Shown here: piece by piece, positions 8,372-15,870 of the stretch
Layout: each line of letters begins with the position of its first letter
How positions within the stretch are numbered: position 1 is the stretch's first letter
Source: Taibaiella soli
GTDB lineage: Bacteria; Bacteroidota; Bacteroidia; Chitinophagales; Chitinophagaceae
Assembly: GCF_003236175.1 (NCBI RefSeq)
Contig: NZ_QKTW01000011.1
Span: 1 to 64,000, forward strand
Length of the DNA: 64,000 bases
Direction: 5' to 3'
Translations under genes and position numbers: made by a program
Notes under the pieces: generated by a model
Told to the model about the DNA's origin: nothing
Database searches by the model: none
What the model saw: the letters and a program-made list of their open reading frames with translations, nothing else

Positions 8372-8977
8372 TTATTTAGAGTACAACTCTACGATCAGTT
8401 GTTCCTTAATGTTTTCAGGAACGTTCTCGCGCTCAGGGTGAGCGATGTATGTACCTTTCAGATCTTTATCGTTGAAGTCAACCCAGTTGATTTTTGGATT
8501 CTTCGGACGAATCAGACTTGTAACAGCAGTGTTTGCCTTGCTCTTAGGTTTCAGTTCGATCACATCACCTGGTTTCAGACGGTAAGAAGGTACGTTTACC
8601 ACTTCACCGTTAACCATTACGTGCTTGTGAGAAACCAGCTGACGAGCAGCAGGGCGTGTAGGAGAAATACCCATACGGTAAACTGCGTTGTCCAGACGGC
8701 TTTCCAGCAGTTTGATCAGGTTTTCACCAGTTGCACCTTTCAGGCGGGAAGCTTCTACGTAAGTGTTACGGAATTGTTTTTCCAACACCATGTAAGTGTA
8801 CTTCGCTTTTTGTTTTTCTTTCAGCTGAATAGCGTACTCAGAAGCGGTTTTACGCTTTTTAGAGTTACCATGCTGACCTGGAGGATTGCTATTTTTACCC
8901 AGGTTTTTGCCAGATCCTAAGATCGGTTCACCGAATTTTCTACAAATTCTGTTTTTCGGTCCAGTATAACGTGCCAT
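8372..8977 (-). CDS. rpsD: 30S ribosomal protein S4
   Basis: S4 is a primary 16S rRNA-binding assembly protein and, in many bacteria, a translational regulator of its operon. The 201-residue sequence starts MARYTGPKNRICRKFGEPIL and has the S4 RNA-binding domain at about 90-155 (ESRLDNAVYRMGISPTRPAAR, VNGEVVNVPSYRLKPGDVI). It ends in the family-typical YSK. It follows rpsK after 151 bases that contain a strong hairpin (9074-9107). Confidence 0.98.
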   Translation of the reverse strand: MARYTGPKNRICRKFGEPILGSGKNLGKNSNPPGQHGNSKKRKTASEYAIQLKEKQKAKYTYMVLEKQFRNTYVEASRLKGATGENLIKLLESRLDNAVYRMGISPTRPAARQLVSHKHVMVNGEVVNVPSYRLKPGDVIELKPKSKANTAVTSLIRPKNPKINWVDFNDKDLKGTYIAHPERENVPENIKEQLIVELYSK

Positions 8978-9073
8978 GACGCGATTTTTTTGTTTTCTGC
9001 TCCGTCTCGTTTAAAAATCGTAAAAGCTGATCCGGAACAGTATTGTTATAAAAAATGAAACTACTACTTAAAA

Positions 9074-9107
9074 TATACTCAGCCTGTCATGCAACAGACT
9101 GAGTATA
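9074..9107 (-). promoter_or_regulatory. Hairpin in the rpsK-rpsD gap, possible regulatory structure
   Basis: Bases 9074-9087 and 9094-9107 form a 14-bp stem with one mismatch and a six-base loop (CATGCA). No long T run follows, so it is not a clear terminator. It could be an RNA processing site or an attenuator. Confidence 0.5.
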
Positions 9108-9128
9108 AAATATATCGAGCGTTAAAAA

Positions 9129-9530
9129 TTAAACGCGGCGTTTTTTCGGAGGACGGCAACCGTTGTGTGGCATAGGAGTAACATCTTTGATAGAAGTAAC
9201 TTCGATACCGATGTTGTTCAGTGCGCGGATAGCGCCTTCACGACCAGAACCAGGACCTTTAACGAAAACGTCTACTTTTTTCAGGCCTGCGTCCAGTGCT
9301 ACTTTACCACAATCCTGAGCAGCCATTTGTGCTGCATAAGGAGTGTTCTTTTTAGAACCACGGAAACCCATTTTACCAGCAGAAGACCAAGAGATAACTT
9401 GACCAGACTTGTTGGTAAGAGATATGATAATGTTGTTGAACGTTGCGCTGATGTGTGCATCACCGTGTGGATCAACCTTTACAATACGCTTTTTAGCGAC
9501 GGTCTTAGCAGATGATTGTGCTTTTGCCAT
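9129..9530 (-). CDS. rpsK: 30S ribosomal protein S11
   Basis: S11 lies on the 30S platform next to the mRNA exit. The 133-residue product contains the family landmarks [48 protein letters not shown] and the basic end [12 protein letters not shown]. Length and content are normal. It is preceded by rpsM with a 105-base gap holding a small AAGCTG/CAGCTT hairpin (9565-9584). Confidence 0.98.
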   Translation of the reverse strand: MAKAQSSAKTVAKKRIVKVDPHGDAHISATFNNIIISLTNKSGQVISWSSAGKMGFRGSKKNTPYAAQMAAQDCGKVALDAGLKKVDVFVKGPGSGREGAIRALNNIGIEVTSIKDVTPMPHNGCRPPKKRRV

Positions 9531-9635
9531 TTTTTGTTAAATAAGGTAATCAAACAATATAATTAAGCTGAAAGTTTCCAGCTTCGTACCACTCCTCCCC
9601 GCAACACCCACGCGGATCCGGCAGCGGCACTAAGA

Positions 9636-10016
9636 TTATTTCTTAGGTGCTTTTTTCTTACCTGCAACTGTCTTACGCTTACCTTTACGGGTACGGCTGT
9701 TGGTTTTGGTACGTTGACCACGCAAAGGCAATCCTTTACGGTGACGAAGACCACGGTAACAAGCGATATCCATAAGGCGCTTAATGTTCATTTGCACTTC
9801 AGAACGCAATTGACCTTCTACCTTAAACTCATTTGTGATGATGTTACGGATAGCAGCCTGTTCGTCATCGTTCCATTCAGCAGCTTTTTTATCGAAATCG
9901 ATACCAGCTTTTGTAAGGATGTATCGTGCAGTTGCGTTGCCAATACCAAAGATGTACGTGAGGGCTATCTCACCACGTTTGTTTTTCGGAAGATCAATAC
10001 CAGCTATACGAGCCAT
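9636..10016 (-). CDS. rpsM: 30S ribosomal protein S13
   Basis: S13 sits at the head of the 30S subunit and contacts the P-site tRNA and the 50S subunit. The 126 residues begin [20 protein letters not shown], include the helix-two-turn-helix region and the motif [20 protein letters not shown], and finish with a very basic tail ([16 protein letters not shown]). It follows rpmJ by 34 bases. Confidence 0.98.
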   Translation of the reverse strand: MARIAGIDLPKNKRGEIALTYIFGIGNATARYILTKAGIDFDKKAAEWNDDEQAAIRNIITNEFKVEGQLRSEVQMNIKRLMDIACYRGLRHRKGLPLRGQRTKTNSRTRKGKRKTVAGKKKAPKK

Positions 10017-10050
10017 TAATATTGAATATTTAAGTTAAAATAAAAAAATC

Positions 10051-10167
10051 TTACCCCTGACGTTGTTTAAAACGAGGATTCTTTTTGTTGATGATGTACA
10101 GCTTTCCTTTGCGACGTACAATCTTGCAATCAGCGCTACGCTTCTTGATAGATGCTCTAACCTTCAT
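10051..10167 (-). CDS. rpmJ: 50S ribosomal protein L36
   Basis: This 38-residue gene reads from the ATG at 10167 to the stop at 10051. It begins [20 protein letters not shown] and continues [18 protein letters not shown], the complete L36 protein. The first zinc-ligand Cys pair of the C+ form is reduced to a single Cys, as in zinc-free (C-) L36 proteins. Its place between infA (20 bases away) and rpsM is the conserved order. Confidence 0.96.
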   Translation of the reverse strand: MKVRASIKKRSADCKIVRRKGKLYIINKKNPRFKQRQG

Positions 10168-10187
10168 GTCTGGTTATTTATAATTGT

Positions 10188-10406
10188 TTACTTATACCTG
10201 TATATGATACGACCACGGCTCAAATCATACGGACTCATCTCTACGCCTACTTTATCGCCCGGCAGAATACGGATGTAGTGCATGCGCATTTTTCCGGAAA
10301 TAGTTGCTAAAATTTCGTGACCATTTTCCAGGCGCACGCGAAACATAGCATTCGACAAAGCTTCTACAATTACTCCGTCTTGTTTGATTAAAGACTGTTT
10401 AGCCAT
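10188..10406 (-). CDS. infA: Translation initiation factor IF-1
   Basis: IF-1 occupies the A site during initiation. The 72-residue OB-fold protein reads [20 protein letters not shown] and continues through [20 protein letters not shown] to the end [13 protein letters not shown], full length. It is the first gene of this ribosomal transcript: it has its own -7 box only 14 bases upstream, and the genes before it are gmhB and gmhA instead of map and secY. Confidence 0.97.
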   Translation of the reverse strand: MAKQSLIKQDGVIVEALSNAMFRVRLENGHEILATISGKMRMHYIRILPGDKVGVEMSPYDLSRGRIIYRYK

Positions 10407-10420
10407 ATTTAAAAGGACTG

Positions 10421-10428
10421 CAAAGGTA
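10421..10428 (-). promoter_or_regulatory. -7 box of the infA promoter
   Basis: TACCTTTG on the minus strand is a full match to TAnnTTTG, 14 bases before the infA ATG. The leader would be only about 8-10 nucleotides. Confidence 0.65.
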
Positions 10429-10564
10429 TTGAAAAAATCAGAAGTAAAAAGTAAAAAACAAAAAAATATTTTACGCCGGTCTGGTTACCAATACACTGTC
10501 TTTTAGAGACCACTTCCGCACTATTCCTTTTAATTTATTAGTAAACAGAGACTTAAATGATTAT

Positions 10565-11143
10565 TTAGCCAACAACCTCTGGCGTATGCAATGATTTTGT
10601 CCACATCAGCAAGGAATCAAACTGCTCATCAATCAGATCATGCGGCAGCGGATATGGGTCATGTTTGGACGTCAGGAACACAGTATGCATCGACAAATGC
10701 TTGCCAAACTCCATATCAGACATACTATTACCTACCATTACACTACGCCTGAAATCTATCTCGGAAAAATCTTCTCTCGCCTGCATCGCCATTCCCGGGT
10801 TCGGCTTACGGTTATGATCCTCATCCGACACAGCCGTACAAGCGTATATCTTATTCACGCGACCGCCGGCAATGTTGATATCATCCATCATTTTGTGATG
10901 AATATCAATCAGTGTATCCAGACTCATAATACCACGCCCTACTCCACGCTGGTTGGTCACAATTACGATATTTCCAAACAACTCATTCAGCGAACGAAGT
11001 GCTTCCAGCACGCCGTCACAAAACACAAATTCTTCCCAGGTAGTCACATAAGTGCCCGGGGTTTCCACATTTATCACACCGTCCCTGTCCAGGAACAGCG
11101 TCCATTCTTTATTGATTCGTGGCTGTATATCCAGTAACGACAT
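10565..11143 (-). CDS. gmhB: D-glycero-D-manno-heptose 1,7-bisphosphate phosphatase (HAD family)
   Basis: GmhB removes the C7 phosphate of heptose bisphosphate in the ADP-heptose pathway for lipopolysaccharide or glycoprotein heptoses. The 192-residue protein carries HAD motif I FLDRDGVIN (about 17-25), motif II VTNQRGVGRG (about 62-71), the Lys motif in HNRKPNPGMA and the acidic VMVGNSMSDMEFG (about 136-148). It lies 23 bases downstream of gmhA on the same strand, which supports the heptose assignment over a histidinol phosphatase. Confidence 0.85.
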   Translation of the reverse strand: MSLLDIQPRINKEWTLFLDRDGVINVETPGTYVTTWEEFVFCDGVLEALRSLNELFGNIVIVTNQRGVGRGIMSLDTLIDIHHKMMDDINIAGGRVNKIYACTAVSDEDHNRKPNPGMAMQAREDFSEIDFRRSVMVGNSMSDMEFGKHLSMHTVFLTSKHDPYPLPHDLIDEQFDSLLMWTKSLHTPEVVG

Positions 11144-11166
11144 TATAATAATTACTTGTAGTTCAA

Positions 11167-11739
11167 TTAAAAAAGAGCCTCTTCCGTCAGTTGACAGACG
11201 ATATGCCCGATTGTGATGTGACTTTCCTGAATACGCGGCGTATCACTGCTCGGCACATTGATCAGGTAATCACACAATGTTTTCATTTTACCGCCGGTGC
11301 TCCCCGTAAAGCCAACAGTCACCATGCCCAGCGAAGCAGCCTGCTCCATCGCTTTCACGATATTGGCAGAATTGCCCGACGTACTCAAACCAATCAATAC
11401 ATCGCCCTTTCTTCCCATAGCTTTCACCATTCTGCTATATACGACATCGAAGCTATAATCGTTTGCAACGGCCGTCATATAAGAAGTATTGCAGTGCAGC
11501 GCTTCAGAAAAAAGCGGATTACGATCCGTATAAAAACGGCCGCTGAATTCTGCCGCCAGGTGTTGTGCATCTGCTGCACTGCCGCCGTTACCGCAGAAAA
11601 GCACCTTTCCGCCATCGCGAAACGCCTTAATAACTACCGCTGTAACTTGTTCAATGGTAGACAACAATGCTTCATTTTTCAGAATTTCCTGCTTGGTATC
11701 TATAGATGCCTGTATGATGGATTTAATTGACTGTTGCAT
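11167..11739 (-). CDS. gmhA: Phosphoheptose isomerase (SIS domain)
   Basis: GmhA converts sedoheptulose 7-phosphate to D-glycero-D-manno-heptose 7-phosphate. The 190-residue SIS-fold protein includes FCGNGGSAADAQHLAAEFSG (about 48-67), LIGLSTSGNSANIVKAM (about 115-131) and the C-terminal IQESHITIGHIVCQL with the conserved His. Length is typical. It leads a two-gene operon with gmhB; its -7 box (11751-11758) begins 12 bases upstream and abuts the queA terminator. Confidence 0.92.
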   Translation of the reverse strand: MQQSIKSIIQASIDTKQEILKNEALLSTIEQVTAVVIKAFRDGGKVLFCGNGGSAADAQHLAAEFSGRFYTDRNPLFSEALHCNTSYMTAVANDYSFDVVYSRMVKAMGRKGDVLIGLSTSGNSANIVKAMEQAASLGMVTVGFTGSTGGKMKTLCDYLINVPSSDTPRIQESHITIGHIVCQLTEEALF

Positions 11740-11750
11740 AGTATAATCTC

Positions 11751-11758
11751 CAAAAATA
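11751..11758 (-). promoter_or_regulatory. -7 box of gmhAB, overlapping the queA terminator tail
   Basis: TATTTTTG on the minus strand matches TAnnTTTG. Its five T residues are also the T tract that follows the terminator hairpin at 11761-11787. Confidence 0.65.
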
Positions 11759-11760
11759 CA

Positions 11761-11787
11761 ACAGCGCGGGTAAATTACCCGCGCTGT
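11761..11787 (-). terminator. Terminator of queA
   Basis: ACAGCGCGGGTAA pairs with TTACCCGCGCTGT across one central base, a perfect 13-base inverted repeat, and TGTATTTTTG follows on the minus strand. Confidence 0.85.
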
Positions 11788-11816
11788 CTTGTTATCTGTT
11801 CGTTTTTTAATATCTT

Positions 11817-12866
11817 TTAGATCACGATCATTGCATCACCGTAGCTAAAGAAACGGTATTTTTCTTTGATCGCAGTCTGATATGCTTCCATGGTCAGATC
11901 ATAACCTGCAAACGCGCAAACCATAATCAGCAAGCTTGTTTTAGGCAGATGAAAGTTTGTAACCAGAGAATTAGCGATGTTGAAATCATACGGCGGATGG
12001 ATAAATAAGTTTGTCCAGCCTTCTTCTGGTTTCAGCAAACCTTGCGCAGTTACTGAACTTTCCAGTGCACGCATTGTCGTAGTGCCGATAGAACAGATCT
12101 TACGTTGTTCTTTCTTCGCTTTGTTTACAATCTGAGCAGCATATTCATCTACGTGGAAATATTCTGCGTCCATTTTATGTTTAGACAGATCTTCTACTTC
12201 GATTGGACGGAAAGTACCGAGACCAGTGTGCAAAGTAACTTCTGCAAATTTCACACCTACGATTTCCAGGCGTTTGATCAGCTCGCGGCTGAAGTGCAAA
12301 CCTGCTGTAGGAGCGGCAACCGCACCTTCATATTTTGCGTAAACAGTCTGGTAACGTTCTTTATCTTCTTCTTCCGGTTTACGTTTGATGTATTTAGGAA
12401 GTGGTGTTTCACCCAGGCTTTCCAATACAGCTTTAAATGCTGCTTCGTCACCATCAAACAGGAAACGGATAGTACGGCCGCGGGAAGTAGTATTATCAAT
12501 TACTTCTGCTACCAGTTCGTCGTTATCGCCAAAGTACAGTTTGTTACCTACGCGGATCTTTCTTGCGGGATCAACGATTACGTCCCAGAGACGGTTTGGC
12601 TTGTTCAGTTCACGAAGCAGAAAAACCTCGATTTTAGCACCGGTTTTTTCTTTACGGCCATAAAGACGGGCAGGAAACACTTTGGTGTTGTTTACCACCA
12701 TTACATCTTTATCATCGAAGTAAGTGAGGATATCTTTAAATACTTTATGTTCAATTTTTCCGGTGTCGCGATGCACAACCATCAACCGGCTTTCTTCACG
12801 AGTCTTTGCGGGGTGTTGAGCTATTAGATTTAATGGGAGGTCGAATTTGAATTGCGACAACTTCAT
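11817..12866 (-). CDS. queA: S-adenosylmethionine:tRNA ribosyltransferase-isomerase
   Basis: QueA transfers the ribosyl part of AdoMet onto preQ1 in tRNA to make epoxyqueuosine. The 349-residue sequence has the family features [20 protein letters not shown] near the start, [18 protein letters not shown] (about 53-70), [13 protein letters not shown] (about 181-193), [11 protein letters not shown] (about 211-221) and [17 protein letters not shown] near the end. Length is normal. It is a single-gene unit with a TAACTTTG -7 box upstream and a strong terminator. Confidence 0.97.
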   Translation of the reverse strand: MKLSQFKFDLPLNLIAQHPAKTREESRLMVVHRDTGKIEHKVFKDILTYFDDKDVMVVNNTKVFPARLYGRKEKTGAKIEVFLLRELNKPNRLWDVIVDPARKIRVGNKLYFGDNDELVAEVIDNTTSRGRTIRFLFDGDEAAFKAVLESLGETPLPKYIKRKPEEEDKERYQTVYAKYEGAVAAPTAGLHFSRELIKRLEIVGVKFAEVTLHTGLGTFRPIEVEDLSKHKMDAEYFHVDEYAAQIVNKAKKEQRKICSIGTTTMRALESSVTAQGLLKPEEGWTNLFIHPPYDFNIANSLVTNFHLPKTSLLIMVCAFAGYDLTMEAYQTAIKEKYRFFSYGDAMIVI

Positions 12867-12892
12867 ATGTAGAAGAATATTTTAAAAGCCTG

Positions 12893-12900
12893 CAAAGTTA
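12893..12900 (-). promoter_or_regulatory. -7 box of the queA promoter
   Basis: TAACTTTG on the minus strand, 26 bases before the queA ATG; a TTTC element about 20 bases farther upstream can serve as the -33 part. Confidence 0.6.
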
Positions 12901-13028
12901 TCAAAAAGGTAAGAGAATATGAAATTAAGAAAAAATCCTGTCGTTTTACAACATTTTTTGCTCATTATCAGTCTTCCGTCAGAAAAATAACCCGTTAATT
13001 CCCATTGTACGGATTCCCGGCATTGAAT

Positions 13029-13036
13029 TACATTTG
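13029..13036 (+). promoter_or_regulatory. -7 box of the M20 peptidase gene
   Basis: TACATTTG matches TAnnTTTG and lies 27 bases before the ATG at 13064; an ATTG tetramer about 21 bases upstream may be the -33 part. Confidence 0.55.
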
Positions 13037-13063
13037 AGCTCTCAAAATTAAAATCTACTGATT

Positions 13064-14434
13064 ATGCAGGTTTGGAACGACTATCTGTCTCAAAACAAAC
13101 AACGCTTTCTGGACGAATTGCTCGATTTGTTGCGTATTCCGTCTGTAAGTGCCGATAGCAAATACAAAAATGATGTAGCCCGCTGCGCCGAGGCTGTAAA
13201 AGAAAATCTGCTAAAAGCAGGTTGTGACAAAGCTGAAATCTGCCCTACCGAAGGTCATCCGATCGTGTATGGTGAAAAAATAATTGATGCTTCTCTGCCA
13301 ACAGTACTGGTTTATGGTCACTACGACGTACAACCGGCAGATCCGCTGGAACTGTGGCATAGCGGTCCGTTTGAACCTGTAATTAAAGATGGTAAAATCT
13401 TTGCCCGTGGTGCCTGCGACGACAAAGGCCAGATGTTTATGCACGTAAAAGCGCTGGAAGTAATGGTGAAAACCAACACACTGGCTTGCAACGTGAAATT
13501 TATGATTGAAGGTGAAGAGGAAGTTGGTTCTTCTAACCTCGGTAAATTTCTCGCTTCGAACGTAGAAAAACTGAAAGCAGACATCGTGCTGGTTTCCGAC
13601 ACTTCTATGATCAGCATGGAACATCCTTCCCTGGAAACAGGTCTGCGCGGTCTGGCCTATATGGAAGTAGAAGTAACTGGTCCAAACCGTGACCTGCACA
13701 GTGGCGTGTACGGTGGCGCTGTAGCCAACCCGATCAATATTCTCTGCAAAATGATCGCTTCGCTGCACGATGAAAACAACCACATTACAATTCCGGGCTT
13801 CTACGATAAAGTAGACAACCTGAGCGATGCTGACCGCACGGCACTGAATGCAGCTCCATTCAACCAGAAAGAATACAACGAAGATCTGGGCGTAAAATCT
13901 GAGTGGGGCGAAAAAGGCTATACGACGTTGGAACGCACTGGTACTCGTCCAACGCTGGACGTAAACGGCATCTGGGGCGGCTATATCGGTGAAGGTGCTA
14001 AAACGGTGCTTCCATCTAAGGCAAACGCTAAAATCTCTATGCGTCTGGTACCGCACCAGAGCTCAGAAGAGATTTCTGCTATGTTCCAGAAACATTTTGA
14101 AAGCATCGCACCAGACTATGTGCAGGTGAAAGTAACAGCACATCACGGCGGCGAACCAGTTGTAACCCCAACCGATTCTGTCGCGTATCAAGCTGCTGCA
14201 AAAGCGATCAAAGAAAGCTTCGGTAAAGATCCGATTCCTACACGCGGCGGTGGAAGCATTCCAATTATCGCGCTGTTCGAAAAAACACTCGGCCTCAAAA
14301 CTGTGCTAATGGGCTTCGGTCTGGATAATGACAACATCCACTCTCCAAACGAGAAATACGATGTTGCGAACTATTACAAAGGCATCGAAACGATCCCTTA
14401 TTTCCACAAATATTTTGCGGAGATGAGCAAATAA
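13064..14434 (+). CDS. M20-family metallopeptidase (dipeptidase)
   Basis: The 456-residue cytoplasmic enzyme belongs to the M20 zinc peptidases, close to carnosinase-like dipeptidases. Metal and catalytic motifs are visible: VYGHYDVQP (about 86-94), FARGACDDKGQM (about 113-124), MIEGEEEVGSS (about 147-157) and the late HSPNEKY with the final His ligand. The dimerisation insert includes NRDLHSGVYGGAVANP (about 209-224). There is no signal peptide. The gene is monocistronic, closed by the hairpin at 14509-14535. The exact peptide substrate cannot be told. Confidence 0.9.
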   Translation: MQVWNDYLSQNKQRFLDELLDLLRIPSVSADSKYKNDVARCAEAVKENLLKAGCDKAEICPTEGHPIVYGEKIIDASLPTVLVYGHYDVQPADPLELWHSGPFEPVIKDGKIFARGACDDKGQMFMHVKALEVMVKTNTLACNVKFMIEGEEEVGSSNLGKFLASNVEKLKADIVLVSDTSMISMEHPSLETGLRGLAYMEVEVTGPNRDLHSGVYGGAVANPINILCKMIASLHDENNHITIPGFYDKVDNLSDADRTALNAAPFNQKEYNEDLGVKSEWGEKGYTTLERTGTRPTLDVNGIWGGYIGEGAKTVLPSKANAKISMRLVPHQSSEEISAMFQKHFESIAPDYVQVKVTAHHGGEPVVTPTDSVAYQAAAKAIKESFGKDPIPTRGGGSIPIIALFEKTLGLKTVLMGFGLDNDNIHSPNEKYDVANYYKGIETIPYFHKYFAEMSK

Positions 14435-14508
14435 GGACATGTGAGTGGTGAGTTGTCAGTTGTGAGTGTGCTCACGCTGTTACTTAAAACTCAAAACTTA
14501 TAACCGAG

Positions 14509-14540
14509 AACGGGTGCGCTTTAAGCGCGCCCGTTTCTTT
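14509..14540 (+). terminator. Terminator after the M20 peptidase
   Basis: AACGGG-T-GCGCTT pairs with AAGCGC-G-CCCGTT and is followed by TTCTTTTT. Confidence 0.75.
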
Positions 14541-14550
14541 TTATGTTGAT

Positions 14551-14558
14551 TAGATTTG
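14551..14558 (+). promoter_or_regulatory. -7 box of the small gene at 14564
   Basis: TAGATTTG matches TAnnTTTG and is only five bases before the ATG at 14564, which implies a nearly leaderless transcript and argues against the upstream in-frame ATG at 14543. Confidence 0.5.
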
Positions 14559-14563
14559 CTGTA

Positions 14564-14764
14564 ATGGGAAAATTGCACTTATACAATACTGAGATACCTT
14601 TAGAAGCACTTGCTCACGAGCGCGCGATGCTTTACCAGAGCTATTCACCGGAGCGCAAATTCAATGAATTACTTGCGCTTATTGAGACTGCACGTATTCT
14701 GAATAACGGCGAACCGCTTAAAAAGCCACAAGGGAAAGGCATTATCATTAGCAAACAGAAATAG
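14564..14764 (+). CDS. Small conserved-looking protein of unknown function
   Basis: This 66-residue soluble protein starts MGKLHLYNTEIPLEALAHER and contains YSPERKFNELLALIETARIL and a basic end (KGIIISKQK). I do not recognise the family. It shows ordinary coding composition, a helical middle and its own promoter motif, so it is probably expressed. Nearest genes are the M20 peptidase upstream (separated by a terminator) and cmk downstream. I chose the ATG at 14564 because the -7 box ends at 14558. Confidence 0.6.
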   Translation: MGKLHLYNTEIPLEALAHERAMLYQSYSPERKFNELLALIETARILNNGEPLKKPQGKGIIISKQK

Positions 14765-14850
14765 CTAAGCGTCTCCCCAGCAATGCGCGAAAGCCCAACA
14801 TTACGTGCGGCTTGCTTCGTGCCTCGCAATGACGCGAGAAACAAACACAT
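14765..14850. repeat. Dispersed repeat fragment
   Basis: GCGCGAAAGCCCAACATTAC followed by TTCGTGCCTCGCAATGACGC is related to the repeats near 540 and 57507-57685, here in inverted orientation. No gene is seen. Confidence 0.5.
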
Positions 14851-14964
14851 TAAGTCACATTCCCCACATTCATCACATTCTCCACATTAATTGCAGCACC
14901 GACCATTTAACTTTTTAACGCTTTAGCCCTACAACCATTTGGCTTTTTTCCCGAAATTTGCCGC

Positions 14965-15663
14965 ATGGCAACGAACAAGATTATTATCGCTATTGACGGG
15001 TTTTCTTCCTGTGGAAAAAGTACGCTGGCCAAACAACTGGCCGCGAAGCTCGGTTATGCTTTTATAGACAGTGGGGCCATGTATCGTGCCATTACACTTT
15101 ATTTTATTCGCAACAATGTATCGCTTCAGGACCACAGTCAGATTCTGGATGCTTTGAGCAATATTCATCTTTCCTTTGTTTTCAATGAAAAATCCCAGCA
15201 GTCCGACATCTACCTTAATGATGAAGATGTAGCGCATTTGATCCGCGAAATGACTGTAGCGGAAAAAGTGAGCGAAGTGGCAGCTATTCGCGAGGTACGC
15301 TCTTTTGCGGTAGCGCAACAGAAAAGAATGGGCAAGAAAAAAGGCATCGTAATGGATGGCCGTGACATAGGCACCGTCGTTTTTCCGGATGCAGAACTCA
15401 AAATATTTATGACCGCAGATCCTGAAGTGCGCGTAAAACGCCGCTTCCAGGAACTATACGTTACGAATCCACATATCACACTAGACGAGGTGCGCCATAA
15501 TCTTGAAATGCGCGATTATATCGATAGCAATCGTGAAGAAAGTCCGCTGCGCCGGGCCGAAGACGCTGTACTGCTTGACAACAGCACACTCACCCGCGAA
15601 GAACAGCTCGCCAAAGTCCTGGACTGGGTAAAGGAAAGAGCACAGACGGTGGATGTTTCGTGA
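14965..15663 (+). CDS. cmk: Cytidylate kinase
   Basis: Cmk phosphorylates CMP/dCMP with ATP in pyrimidine nucleotide metabolism. The 232-residue protein has the P-loop GFSSCGKST (about 12-20), the CMP-binding segment FIDSGAMYRAITLYF (about 33-47), the family signature MDGRDIGTVVFPDAELKIFM (about 130-149) and the lid region RVKRRFQEL. Length is normal. Downstream are interspersed repeats without a clear terminator. Confidence 0.95.
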   Translation: MATNKIIIAIDGFSSCGKSTLAKQLAAKLGYAFIDSGAMYRAITLYFIRNNVSLQDHSQILDALSNIHLSFVFNEKSQQSDIYLNDEDVAHLIREMTVAEKVSEVAAIREVRSFAVAQQKRMGKKKGIVMDGRDIGTVVFPDAELKIFMTADPEVRVKRRFQELYVTNPHITLDEVRHNLEMRDYIDSNREESPLRRAEDAVLLDNSTLTREEQLAKVLDWVKERAQTVDVS

Positions 15664-15870
15664 ATGGTGAATAGTGAATAGTCAATCGTGAATACCCTGC
15701 GCGAGCCACAAAAGTGTTGCCGCAGACAATTATTCACCGCACTGAATATTGACCTATTCACGATTGACCATGACATTTTCTTGTCAGGCTGAGCGGAGTC
15801 GAAGCCTCCATTGACGTTTGACGTCTCACAACTATTGACCATTCACCATTGACCATTTACAATTTTATCA
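15664..15870. repeat. Intergenic dispersed repeats
   Basis: Runs of 'GTGAATAGTCAATCGTGAAT' and 'ATTGACCATTCACCATTGAC' type flank a TTGTCAGGCTGAGCGGAGTC motif (15781-15800). The same two families recur at 54033-54053, 60238-60259 and 62027-62050. No gene is present. Confidence 0.6.

Noticed and set aside
12105-12827. 240-residue frame opposite queA, and similar long frames opposite rpoA, gmhA, lpdA and the S9 peptidase gene
   Set aside because: They are antisense shadows with aromatic- and Cys/Phe-rich composition and no family features.
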